Assembly: GCA_000499405.2 (NCBI GenBank)
Contig: HG738137.1
Coordinates: 12,212,121 to 12,276,120, forward strand
Direction: 5' to 3'
DNA length: 64,000 nt
Source: Onchocerca volvulus
Lineage: Eukaryota; Nematoda; Chromadorea; Rhabditida; Onchocercidae
The translations under genes were made by a program, and so were the position numbers. Under the pieces are notes generated by a model, which saw only the letters and a program-made list of their open reading frames with translations, was not told where the DNA came from and ran no database searches. Positions 31,601-43,879 of this stretch are shown here, piece by piece (within the stretch, counting starts at the first letter, position 1; each line of letters opens with the position of its first letter).

Positions 31601-33810
31601 TCCATCCAAACAGTACTCGTTTTTCAGCAATTCAATAGTATCGATACTTCAGTTTCATTTTTGGATATTGATTTATACGGCATATATCCCCTAGTAGTTT
31701 GTTCGGATAATTCTTTCCGTTGTATATCGCTTGTTTCTTCAGAAGTTCGTCGTCATTCAGGTTTAAAAATTAGACATTTTGTAGAATTACGAATTTCATA
31801 ATTTTTGAACCATTCTCTCCCAATTTATCCTGAATCAATTATTTGGTAAATGTTTTAGGTTGACCTTAAAATCACTATAACACATTTATTGTTACAATTA
31901 CTTGATATTATTATTTTGAATGTTTTAGATCTTCCTCTGCTACTCGAAATTGATTCCTCGCAGCTTTTAACAACAGTTTTGAATAATAATGATTCGAAGA
32001 TTATGTTTTTGCATGGACTTTTGAGAATGAATGATAAGATTCCATTTGATGATGATAATCTTCATCGGTATCCTATCGTACATCGACTTTTCGGCGAACG
32101 ATGGTTGTATGATCTGTGGTTAGTGGTGATATCTACACTTCAGGATACACCGCTTTCATCGCGATTGCAAATATTTTGGAGTCCGTTCTATTTAAAAGTA
32201 TCTATTTTTGGTGTATGATGCGATGTTTGTTTTTTTATTCTCTACTTATTTATATGAATGTTTTCTATGTTTCAGCGAAGAGTAGAACAACTCCTTGCAT
32301 GTCTGATGAGTTTACCCGATTTGAATTCTGCTCAAGTTGACATTTTGGTTCATCTTGCAGTTGTTTTACAAAAGGTTGGTTGGTTATTTGAATTCCGTCC
32401 AGAAGTTTATTTAATTTTGCTAAATTTTGAAGGATTTTTTAAAAGAATTCTTAGGTTTTGATAAATTATACAAAAAATTGATGTTTTTTAAGCATGATTG
32501 GGCGATGCAATTGTTACTTGGCTCACGTGAGGAATGTCGTACTAGCGCCTTACGAGCTTGTCTTCTTGCTTCAGATGTTAGTTCGGAAGGAGCTCGAAGT
32601 ATTATCAAACTTGTTGCAACCAATCTTATTGCGAATGAATGCATGACAGGTAATGAGGATTTCTTTGTTGTTAAAACTTATGTCTAAAAATTTAAATCCT
32701 TTCATTATTATTCATAATCCTTGTTAAATATCGCTTAATATTCATTCTTTGCAGAATCTTAATTTGTTATTGTTTATTTCACTGATTTCAATTTTAGTTT
32801 TAATGAGATCGACTTGCAGACGGTGTACAAATGTTATTTTTGATTGGACACGGTGATGATGCTTGTCGTTATCTACAAGCTCATGGCTTCTGGAGCAAAA
32901 GTTTTCATTTCGCTAAAGTCATTTATTCCACATTGTTAAATTTAATAATTTTTTTCTAGAATATGCCTGATAGTCATGATTACTGGGATGCAAGAAAAAA
33001 AAACCTAAGATTAGGAAAAGAGGAAGTTTTCAAGACCATTCCTTCTTATAACACGCTTAATATTAGTTTTTTTTTTTTTTTTTTCAAGAAAAGAAAATGA
33101 TGCTGAAACACTGTTAGCCTTCCTTACTATCATTTCTCTTTCTGTAGTTAAGATTTATTGTCTAGATCTCTAAGAAACACACAATGAAATTTATCTACTT
33201 GTTAGCAGTGATTCGAATAAACAGAAAGAAATGGCTATGAAAATTTTTATATGAGTAATGAGTCTTCTCATTAAAACTTCATACATATGGCATTTATGAT
33301 GGATGGAATTTCGTAATGAATTAGCAAAATACAACGGAAAAGCTTATCTGAACCAAATTATTTATAAAGCTATAGCATTTATTAGAAAAATGAAATTCGC
33401 CATGTAAAATTTTCAATTTTTAAAATTATTTCAGCTTGGTTTTGATGATTGGAAGGATGTTGGCAACAAATGGGTCGAACATTTAACAGCATCAAAATCA
33501 CAAAAAGCAAGTTATAACTGGATTAAGTTTTCGTCTTTTCTTTTCGATTTTCGATTTTCACTGTTTCCGATATCACTTTTATGGATAAAAGAAAAAAAAA
33601 TTTTTTTTTCAGAATTTATGCTCTTTGCTGGCTGCAAATATCGGAGACTGGAATCGATTATCGACACTTTTAATGCAAAATTCAAAGATAGCAGTTGCAC
33701 GACACTTGTTCAAAACGGTAGAAGCTCGATCTATTTTTGTCGCATATCGCCCACCTACAGAATCAACAGATGAGATTCAGGAAATTGTATCTCAAACTTC
33801 CGATCCGTAA
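25644..33810 (+). CDS. WDR11: WD repeat-containing protein 11
   Basis: Twenty-one exons join in phase to about 1016 residues (human 1224): 25644-25702, 26248-26359, 26762-26912, 27261-27434, 27542-27589, 27724-27902, 28005-28319, 28949-29052, 29148-29342, 29646-29755, 29842-29911, 30190-30298, 30417-30572, 30968-31210, 31628-31760, 31929-32197, 32276-32374, 32493-32649, 32820-32917, 33435-33506, 33613-33810. Two beta-propellers are indicated by GTVVVWDI, NNLILWNT, SFSIDPFDS-like (GFSIDPFD), FRSEPLEIWH and GRLGVWDL. The C-terminal helical region has IIKLVATNLIAN and DDACRYLQAHG, which match human WDR11 closely. Family knowledge: WDR11 forms a Golgi/endosome complex with FAM91A1 and is linked to Hedgehog signalling and ciliogenesis. 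Intron 20 begins with GC rather than GT. The small exon 27542-27589 is placed by phase and is the least certain. Confidence 0.93.
28621..28760. repeat. TTTA-rich simple repeat in WDR11 intron 7
   Basis: Degenerate TATTTATTTACTTATTT-type repeat within an intron. Low-complexity, no further meaning seen. Confidence 0.6.
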
Positions 33811-34521
33811 TATTCATAATATTAATGAATTTGGGAATATTTCGATATTAGCAGAAAAATAAATGTAAGAAATTATGCAGAAAGTGAATGAAAGAAATGG
33901 TAATTATTGTGGAAATCGTTATTGCTATTGTATTTCGGGTCTATTATATTTTAGCTCATTATAGATATTTTTTGTCAAAGTATAAATATTTGACAAATAA
34001 TATCATAAAAAAAGCAATTAGAAAGATTTTCTTAATATATTAAAAGCTTATAGAAAAAGATTTATGTTAATATTGCTAATAAATGTATTATATTTTTTAT
34101 AATACTGCTGGAGATGATTTTAGGTCTGTTCTGTATAGTATGTTTGATATATTGAAGAAATATAAAGATGGACGTTAATTTTTGGTTTTTACTTTAGTTT
34201 CTAAGTTTTAAAGAAATTTGATATGGAATGTCTAGAAACTTAGCATCACTGGAGCTGAGAAAAAAGTTGAGTTTGGGATGCTCAGGTTAAAAAAGGATAA
34301 AAGTTTTAAAAGTAAGCTAAGTAGGCGAAAGTATTCAAATATTGTCATAATAATTTAGTTATTCTTGAAAATAAATTTACATATAGATTAGATAATAATT
34401 AAAATAATATACCTATCATGCATTACAAACAAAATGATTATTAAATCAGAGTATAAATACTTAAAATGAAAAGAATATAAGATTGTAATATATCATAAAG
34501 ACAGAACTGTATTCGAAAAAC

Positions 34522-34524
<3 letters not shown>

Positions 34525-34588
<64 letters not shown>
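34525..34588. repeat. 64-base poly(A) tract
   Basis: An uninterrupted run of A. It may be the poly(A) tail of an inserted retrocopy or a homopolymer of uncertain assembled length. I found no coding sequence upstream of it. Confidence 0.8.
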
Positions 34589-34591
<3 letters not shown>

Positions 34592-35868
34592 GAAAAGTTA
34601 AGATTGACTTTTTAATCCATTGCTTAGATCAAGAAGAGAAATATACATTTATTTTTTCAGTTAAATTACATTAGAGATTTATACGTGATAAGTATGGAAG
34701 GATAAATGATCTGTTTCATAAAAAGATCAAATCATCATAGGTTTGAGCATTTTTTATAATATCGAAAATTCCGAAGATATTTATTGTTTTCTTTTGTATC
34801 TACTAATATGTAATCATTATATCCCTAATTTTATAAAATAAAGATCAAATGGTTATATAGTGTAAGAAGAATTTCTTCTTCTACTGCTACAACTACTAAA
34901 ATTAATTTTTATGAATTGAAATTTGCAAAAATCATTGAAATTTCTGTAAATTTTGAATTTCGGCGAGAGCGAGGAGAAAAAAATTCGACAATTTCCATTT
35001 TCTATTCATTAATCTGGAACAAAAAATAGGTTTATTTCTGATAGGTTAAGGATAAGTTATATTTTTCTTTTGTTTCTTATCGCATTCACTTTTTTCCCAA
35101 AATATTCTTTTTGCAGAATTTTTCATGTGAGATTAGATAAGGGTTTTAATTTAAATGATAAGTAATGAGTATTATTTGTGAGCTGTAAAGAAATTGTAAT
35201 TTCGACATAAAATTATAATTTTTGATTTGTAAAGCAACAATAATATTGATTTTTCAGATCATATCAATGCTATCAAATATAATTCATAGATTCATTCAGT
35301 TCCGAGAATGATTCGAGGATAGCAGTATGGATGATAATTCGGGATAGTTCAATAATACGAATAACAGTTCATGAAGAATGAATCAGTAGTGATATAGGAG
35401 TAGGAAGAAAAATAGTAGTGAAATGACAGTTACAAAAGGAAGATAAGACATCGTAGTATCCTATGCCACTATCGATTCATTGTTAAATGTAATTCCTGAT
35501 GAATTGTTGTTCGAGCTATTGAGCTGTCAAATTGCTATTCCTGTTGCTGTCAATTCTCGGAAATGAATTGCAATCGAACTCTCTCTCTTCTCTCTCGAAA
35601 TCCTTTCCTTTTTAACTTCTTCAGAGCTCTTTAACTTCTTTGAAAATATCTACCTGCTATGTGATTTCTTTGAAATTCTTTTATACGATTAATTACATTG
35701 ATATATAACTAAATACACTTTTTTTTTTGACTTTGTCAACATATATTCGACCATAAATCTTCGTCAATAGATTTAGCCGTGCTCATTTAGTTTTAATTAT
35801 CAAAAGTGTGACAGGTGAAGAAAAACAAAGTTGCTATATTTATGTTTAAAAATACGCGCCTATCCGAA

Positions 35869-35965
35869 TGCAACGTTGTGTCAAAATTTCAAAGCAATCG
35901 GTGAAGAACTTGCAACGTTGTGTCAAAAATCACAACGAATATTTACATTCTTATTTATATAGACT
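35869..35965 (+). mobile_element. Possible 3' end remnant of a non-LTR retroelement
   Basis: An 18-base word, TGCAACGTTGTGTCAAAA, occurs twice (35869-35886 and 35911-35928). Around it is AAATTTCAAAGCAATCGGTGAA, then TTACATTCTTATTTATATAG. This resembles the 3' tails of RTE-type non-LTR elements ('...caatcggt.aa...ttatttatatag'). No reverse transcriptase is present, so only a tail remnant is proposed. Confidence 0.3.
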
Positions 35966-35973
35966 AGCTGGAT

Positions 35974-36031
35974 GGCCACATTTCGTGTGACAGGTCTGTA
36001 TAAAGTTGGACTTGTCACATTCCGTATGGCC
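35974..36031. repeat. Imperfect inverted repeat
   Basis: GGCCACATTTCGTGTGACAG (35974-35993) pairs imperfectly with CTTGTCACATTCCGTATGGCC (36011-36031) across a 17-base loop. It lies next to the possible retroelement tail. Confidence 0.5.
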
Positions 36032-37832
36032 GTATGGGAATAAATTGTTATACGAAATGGTTACCCAGATATATGATTTGTAATTAAGTAATCAACAAAT
36101 TTCGAAAGTCTATTTTTTCTCTTTTTTCTCCCTCTTTCTCGCCCTTTCTCTCTCTAAGATGAAGAGGAAGAATTTTCAAATTTCGATAAAAAAGAATTTT
36201 ATACTAACATTTCAGCACTCATTTATTGTAATACAAAAATTTCAATTTCTGAGTTTCAAACATATCCTCTTTTTTGTTTACTTTATTTTTGCTTTATTTC
36301 ATTTGCTTTTTTTTTTTCCAATGATTAGTAACATAAATTTGTAGAACATAATTATTCGACATAATTATTCATTAAAAAATCGGGAAAAAAAAAAGAAAGT
36401 TAAAGCAATTAAAAAAATTATTGTATTATATAAATTATATATTGTTTTACATATACATTAATGTATCACAATTAATAATACATCCTACAACAAAAACATA
36501 TTTTATTTACATAATATATTGCACTCATCACTCAAAACATTTCCTATGTTAAATAAATAAACAAAAAAAAGTTGAAAAAAAAAGGTATTGAGCAAATATT
36601 ATGTTAAAAAAAATTGTTATAAAATCACTTATCAAAAATTTGATAAATAATTCGACAATTTTTTATGACATATGTTTCCGTTTTTCTTCTTTTTTTTCTT
36701 TTTTTATGAATTTATTTGTTATATGGATAGAAATTATTTATTACTTATAATAAGATGAATAATTTAATTAGTCTGTTGTATTGCATAGAATTTCACAATT
36801 GATTTTTATTTAATTAATTTAGGATTTATCACATTTCAGATTATTATTTGTTAAATAGGAGAATAACTTATATTACTATATGTTATATAATTGTTTCATA
36901 TCACAACATTGATCATAACTTGAATTTCCAAGCAAATATTTAAAAAATATTTTACCAAAAAGAAAAGAAATATGCTTAACTGATAATTTACTTCATTTTA
37001 GTAGAGAAATGGATAACAAAGCTGGTTTACTTTGAAAAAAAAAAGAAAAAAATGGGTAATGTGTTTCATACAAATGTAGTTATAGTTTGAAATAGTTTGA
37101 AAATTTTGAAAATTGAAAATTTTCTTTTAATTCTGCAGAGAATTTGAATTTAAACTAAGCAAATTTTGCTTTTTTTTAAGGTTTATTACTGATCTTTAAT
37201 CATCTAATCATTCGTAAATTTTTTTTTCTGTTCAATTTTTAGCAAAAGAAAGACGAAATAGGAAGGAAAAATACATAATGTATTCGTAAATAGAAACAAA
37301 TCTTGTAGCAATAAGAAGAAGTTTTAAGTTTTAAAAAATTTGTAAAATTGAAATAGCAATATCAAGATTATTTGTATGTCTGGGCATATAGCAGTTAATT
37401 TTTTAAATTGACATTCCAACCAGATATGCTATCGGATATAATCAAATTATTCAGCTAAATTAAACTTTACGATTGCTGGTAAAATATTTACTAAATTAGA
37501 ATCAATCGATTGTTTCAAATTTAAAATTGGCAATTCGTTTCAAATAATTTTTGCATTTCAAATTCAAATTTTAATCAAAAAGAATTAAAAAAAAAAAAAA
37601 CATACCATTTAATTCACATTATATGATCGTAAAATTTAGTCTAATTATGATAGCTATAATATATATCTTATTTGGCAATAATCAAAAAGAATTAAAAGAA
37701 TTTGAATTTGCTTTAAAAGAATTTCAAAAAGAACTTTAAAAGAATTAAAAGAAATTGAATTTGAATCAAAAAGAATTTGCTAATTTTTGAATCAAAACAA
37801 AATAATCCTCCTGAATGAGCCAAAAAGTTTGT

Positions 37833-40800
37833 CTAGTTGGTTTTTGATTTATTATTATCCGTCACAATTACCACATGTTGCTTTCTCCTAGCATTTGCAT
37901 AAATTGCTACAGCAACAATTGCAATCAATCCACCGATACCGATTACGGTAAGTGCTTGACTATCATCCTGAAATATTTGCATGGATGAAGAAAAAAAAAA
38001 AAAAGGAAAAGACCAGAAAAAGCAAATAAAAGATGAGATCGAAAGAAATTCTTATTATTATGTTATCTTATCATATCAAATCTTTTAATTTTGATATAAT
38101 CATATGTCGATTATGAATGTTTATTAAAAACAAAGATTTCCATTAACAAATATTATTAGTCAAATTGATTTCTCGAATATCGAATAAGTTTTGAAATTAA
38201 AGTTTTTGAATTATATGATCATGTCATTGCTTATAAATGCCCCAATTGCATAACCATAGTTAGATTTTGTAAATTGATAAAATTAGCAAATGATATCAAA
38301 AAGATTAATAAATCGAGAAATCGATAAAATTAATAAATTAAGAAATCTAATTATATCATTAGGCTGATTTAAAAAAAAAAAAAAAAAAAAAAAGGAACAT
38401 AATCGATTAAATTCAAATTAAAGAATTTTGAAGTAAGTGGAAAAATAAAAATGATAGAAAAGATCACCAAAATGTCTACAATTCGTTCCTTAACGTGTTC
38501 GTAAAAATTTTCAAGTGCTGTTGGTGGTTCTGGCACGTGATATCCACGTAAATCTTTGAATTTATACAATGCAAATGTTGTCAAACTTCGAATATTTTTC
38601 GCTGTATCTTTATAGCGATACATTCTTCCCCGATGAAAGCTATAAATTTGAAACTTTGAAACAATTAGAACTTATAATTTTAATTCGATATGTTTATTTG
38701 ACAACGACAAAAGTTAATGTCAAAATTATTTTTAAATCAAAAATTGTAAATTAAAAAATGAAATTTTATCTGTAAGAAAAATAAATATCCATTTTTTATT
38801 ACGTTAAATTCATAATACTTACAGAAGAAATACTGGACATTGCGAGTTATCCAATTGAAAACGATCCGTAACATCATCATTGATTGACATGTCTACTTTA
38901 CCGACCTTTACTAAGCCTCGTAATCTGAAAAATTTTTTCAATGATCTAAATTCGAAAAAAATTTTTCAATGTCATTTTCAAATTTTCATCTTCCAAATTT
39001 TTAAAATTTGATAAAAAAAAAAAAGAAAACAAAAATTTTACTTACTTATGTGCTACAGATTCCCATGATGAAATAAATGCATTACAATCCGGTTCTTCCG
39101 AATTATAACTGTAAAAATTGAAAAAAAAAAAATTAGCCAATTAAAAGTTTTTGAAAATCTTGGGAATTTTGAAATAATTTGTAATTAATTAAAAGTTTAT
39201 AATTGAAAAAAAAGGTTTTTTGAAAATTCCCATTAACATTTAAATATTTAAGTTAATGCTAAATTAAAATATGAAATATAATAATGAAATACTTACAACA
39301 TGACAAACCAATCTAATGCACCTTCATCAGGTGAAAAACTATCCGTATGATCCTCAAAATTATCATCAGTAAGTTCCCAAGTAACTACTTCATCATGCGA
39401 TAGTAGCCATCGTAGTACGGTATCCGAATCCTTGAAATCACCTAAGAAAAGAAGATGTAATCTTAAAATTTGCAAATATCGTTTCAAAATTTACAAAATT
39501 TGATAAAATATTCAATCAAATCATCATAAATATAGTTTTAATTAATTAAATCATCATAAATGTGATTTAATTAGTCAAATAATTATTGCAAGTATAATCT
39601 TTAATTAATTAACGAATAAATGAAATTTTGAGATTGGTTTGATAAAAAGAAATTTTTTCGATTTAAAGATTAAATTCAAATTTTAATTATAATAATTCAT
39701 AGATGCATTCACCATCATATGTGATCGGATTTTTCCGCCTAAAGTAAACTAGAGCTGGAAATGCTGCAACACCAAGCTCACGAGCAACACTTCGATCATC
39801 CGTTTTAACAACCTTTAAATAATTAACAAAATTAATTACCTATGTTAAAATATAAAAATATAACAATAATTAAATAATTTATTTTCTATTCAAAAAAAAA
39901 GAACAAAAAATGCATATTTTTAGATCATAATATTTAGTTAACTTAGGTTTTCATGCTTCTTTTTTTCTAGATTTTGTCAATCAACATTTTGCGAAAAAAA
40001 AAATTAAATTATTAAATTTTACGCACAAATAATTGGAAATTTAAATGTTTTTGATGATTTGTTTTTTTTTTATGTACGTGAATATGAAAATTTAAATCAT
40101 TTTAATTAGAGAAAGAAAAAAATAAAAATTTAAATAATGAATTTTAATTTAAATTTGTATTTAAAAAAAAAAAAAAATGAATATTAAACAAACTTCAATA
40201 TATCCCGTTGCTTCAATATCATCATCGATTTTTTCGATTTCTACAAGTGCTTCACCACAATTTGGACATTTCGCGTATCCATCATCTGTATAAATAAAAA
40301 TGTAATTTATAATAATAGTATTATAATTTTCGATTATCGATCGATTTAATCAATTTTTAATCATAGCTATAAAATTAATTATAATTTAACAATTAAAATC
40401 ATTTTCTCTATTATTATCAAATTATTTTTTTTTGATCGAGAAAAAAAAAGTGAAAAAATTAAGCTAAAAATGAAATTTTTATCTAAATTATCTCGATGAT
40501 CTTATTAAATTCATTACTATTACATTATTTATTTTACTGATTAAATGATTAAATTATTATTGCATTTTCTCTTATCAATCTTTCATCTAGAACAAATAGC
40601 ATTGTTGGTAGTATTAATACAACTTATTGTTATTTAAATAAATGTAATCAATTATTTTCTTAAAATATTAATTTAATTCTTTTTTTGTTTTTAATTTAAA
40701 AAGTCAATTTCGTTTACAAATCGTTAAAAAATGAAAAAAAAAAGAAAAAAAAATAAACTAACAAAAGAATATGACAAGATTTTTGGTTGCATCACGGATA

Positions 40801-41158
40801 ATTTCATCAATTTTATCCTCATCAACATCTTCTATCGTATTATCTTCATTTTGCGTAAGATCTTGACGTGTTGACGTTGTTTGACGTATTTCCTTCTGTA
40901 ACTATTAATGAATGAATGTCATATAATAGAAAATGAAAAATCGTTTTAATTAATTTTCACTTTTACTAATTAATTTATAACTGCTGTTTTAAATGTTAAT
41001 TATTGAGCATAATTGTCACCAACTTTTTTGGAAAAAGTTTTTATATTTGATATTAAATTTTGATTTTACAAATTATTACAACAATATTTCTATCGTTTGT
41101 AATTTTAGCAGTTGAAACAAAGCTTCGTTTTTATCATATTCAATTATAATTTTTACAA

Positions 41159-41248
<90 letters not shown>

Positions 41249-41472
41249 TAATAATAATAAGAAAAGAATACCTTTTGTTTGGCATTGTTTTTAATTGATG
41301 ATGATGTATGATGTTGTTGTTGTTGTTGATGTTGATGATGATGATGATGATGATGATGATAATGTTGTTCTTTAGGTGATTCGTCTAATTTTGATGATTT
41401 AATTCGTTTTGCTTCCAATATATACGATGATAATAATAGTAGAAATAATAATGGAATATAATTCATTGTCAT
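37833..41472 (-). CDS. Thioredoxin-fold single-pass membrane protein (PDI/TMX-like)
   Basis: Nine exons join in phase to 380 residues: 41272-41472, 40763-40895, 40194-40285, 39713-39812, 39297-39441, 39046-39108, 38823-38924, 38468-38639, 37833-37967. A signal peptide (1-21, PLLFLLLLSSY) is followed by a His/Gln-rich tract (residues 37-55). The first thioredoxin-like domain has NLVIFFY, a CPNC redox motif (C118/C121) and a cis-Pro FPALVYF. The second has WFVMFYNSEEPDC and QCPVFLLF, but no CxxC. A membrane helix lies at about 342-360, then a short basic cytosolic tail. Family knowledge: this layout fits ER oxidoreductases of the PDI/TMX type. Inference: lumenal disulfide or client-binding role with one redox-active domain. 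I cannot assign a specific orthologue. The alternative start is Met3. Confidence 0.72.
41160..41249. repeat. (AAT)n microsatellite, about 90 bases
   Basis: About 30 near-perfect AAT units inside intron 1 of the thioredoxin-fold gene, beginning only about 20 bases from its splice donor. It creates spurious poly-Ile and poly-Tyr open frames on both strands. Confidence 0.95.
41308..41364 (-). repeat. CAT/CAA trinucleotide tract encoding His and Gln
   Basis: In exon 1 of the thioredoxin-fold gene, coding for residues 37-55: eight His in a row, then His/Gln mixed. It is probably length-variable and is just after the signal peptide. Confidence 0.9.
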
Positions 41473-42043
41473 ATAATATTTAGTATTTCTTTTCTATGTA
41501 TAATATTAATAACAATAATCGTAATAATAATAATAATAATAATTACTATTACTACTCATAAAAAATTTTATTCGAATAGAGGAATATAGGAATTCAAAAA
41601 TATAAGTATACACTTATGTATGCATATGCAAAGATAAGAATACTGAATAAATCCAATAAATATTAGTATCAGATGAAGAATCGAAAATTATATAATTAAA
41701 AAATAAATACTTAAATTGAAGAAGACAGAAATGATATAATAATTTGAAAAGAAATGAATTAGAATTTTGATTTTAAAAATGAATGACACAATTCTTTCCC
41801 TCAATCGGATGATGTAATGAAATATCGTAGGAAGATGAAAGCAAGTTGAAGATATTTGTGTGAATGTATGTATTATGTGATATAAATATTGTTATCTTAT
41901 CTTTCTAGAAAGTTGATGATAACATAGAGAAGAAAAGAAAGAAAATAAACTTTAATGATAAGGCTTGAGAGAGATAAAGGCTAGATGATAATGATGATGA
42001 TAAAGGATTTTAAAAGTTCAAAGTTGTTTTGAAGTATAAAATA

Positions 42044-42068
42044 GAGGAAGGAAGGAAGGAAGGAAGGA
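42044..42068. repeat. (GGAA)n microsatellite
   Basis: About six GGAA units. GGAA runs can act as ETS-factor binding sites in animals; any such role here is speculative. Confidence 0.8.
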
Positions 42069-43793
42069 ATACAATGAATTATATCAACAGGAAAGAGGAG
42101 GTGGAAAGAGGAAAAAAAAAAGTTGTGTAAATTTTTCACTTCAGCTAAATCTTATTTACTTGAAAATACAACTTTTCTAACATCAACACAATTTCAACTA
42201 AAATTCAACATTTTTCCGCCTATTCTCTCTTTTTCCTGTCTGATTTTCAATGAAATATTTTTGAACTTTTTGTTTAAATTTAAAAAACTTCTTAACTCCT
42301 CTTTACCCAATCTATATCTTTCATTTTCTTTTTTTACCGATTTTTTTTACCAACGAAAAAAAAAGAAGCAAAGAAAAAAAAGAGGAAGAAGAAAAACTAT
42401 TTTTATAAAAATCAAAAATTCAAATTATTGATAGAAAAATTGAAAAATGATGAAAAATAATGGTATTGTATTCTTTTTTTTTTTTCATTGTATTAAAAAT
42501 CAAATTTAAATATTCACTTTGTAAAAGAAAATATAAGAAAATTATCGGGAAAAATAGAATAAATGAAAAGTTTTTCACGTTTTTCTTTTTTTTTTTTTTT
42601 TTTTGTTTTTATTTCGACAAAAATATTGTGTTATTTTGCAATTTGATTTACTAATTTTTCTTTTTAAATGAAAATGAAAAATTTAAATGTCATCAATGCA
42701 TATCTGTTACATAAATAATAAAACTATCGATAGGACTAAAAAAAAAATTAAATTATTCTTTATATTTTTCTTAAATTTTAAGTTCCTAATAATAAAATCA
42801 ACCAATAAGTTAAATTTTTTTTTCTTTTGCATATTTGCTCATGAACTTCGATGTTTTTAGTTCCTCTTTTCTCCTAATTTCAAAATATTGAATGTAACTT
42901 TTAAATTTTACTTATTAAAAGTTGCAAGAATTAGTTGCTTATATTGAAGATTTAAATTTAATTCTGGAGTAGATATGTGCAAGTAGAATTTCATACATTA
43001 AATTATTCAAATTTAAAATTGAAAATCTTCGCTCATCTTTTTGCATAATTTACAACGTTTAATTTAAAAATAAAACATTTGCATATATAATCTCTTTCTT
43101 CCATTTATTTTACAATTCCCTAATTATTTCATCATTCTAATTATGCCATATGAAAAGAAAACAATAATTTATGATTACCAAGTAATAATTCGACATCTAA
43201 TTGTGTTTTATTATGAATAGTTTCAGTAGTTTTTTTTTCTTGTTAAAATTTCAAGTTTCTTTTCTTAATATGTTTAATACATATTTTTAAATCACTAACA
43301 CTTTATTTTCCTAGTTTATCAGTTTATTTATCGATTAGATATGATATTTTTTGCAAATGCAAAAATGCAAAAAAAAAATAATTCATTGTATAGCAAATTT
43401 TGTAAATAAAAGTAAAATGGTGCAATTATATCGTTGCAAAATATTTTTGAGCAAATAAATTGCGAAATTAGAATTTTAATCGTATATTCAATCATATTTT
43501 ATAATTCCATCATTTATTTTGTGCATAAAAATACTTTGGAGTAACATATCACCGTATTATTGCTATAGTTCATAATTTATTTAAGTTATTTGCTATGTAC
43601 AAAAATCGAATCATATTCAAGTTTACATCATTTATTATTGTTTTTAATGCAAAAGCATTTTACAATTATTCATTTTGAATAATTTAAAATGTTAAATTAC
43701 ATGCAAAAAAATGTAAATAAATATTTCTATTACTTCTTCCGAAGAAATCAATAAATCATAGGTTGAAAAGATAAGACATATAATATAATAATA

Positions 43794-43795
<2 letters not shown>

Positions 43796-43877
<82 letters not shown>
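43796..43877. repeat. 82-base poly(A) tract
   Basis: An uninterrupted run of A preceded by an ATA/ATAAT stretch. It may be a retroposon tail or a homopolymer of uncertain assembled length. Confidence 0.8.

Positions 43878-43879
<2 letters not shown>

Larger units (their letters stand above)
33811..37832. other. 4-kb convergent intergenic region
   Basis: Lies between the 3' ends of WDR11 (+) and the thioredoxin-fold gene (-). It holds a 64-base A-run (34525-34588), a retroelement-tail-like segment (35869-35965), an inverted repeat (35974-36031), and degenerate AAAGAATT repeats at about 37560-37800. No gene is supported. Confidence 0.5.

Noticed and set aside
41076..41294. Poly-Tyr and poly-Ile open frames
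   Set aside because: Translations of the (AAT)n microsatellite.
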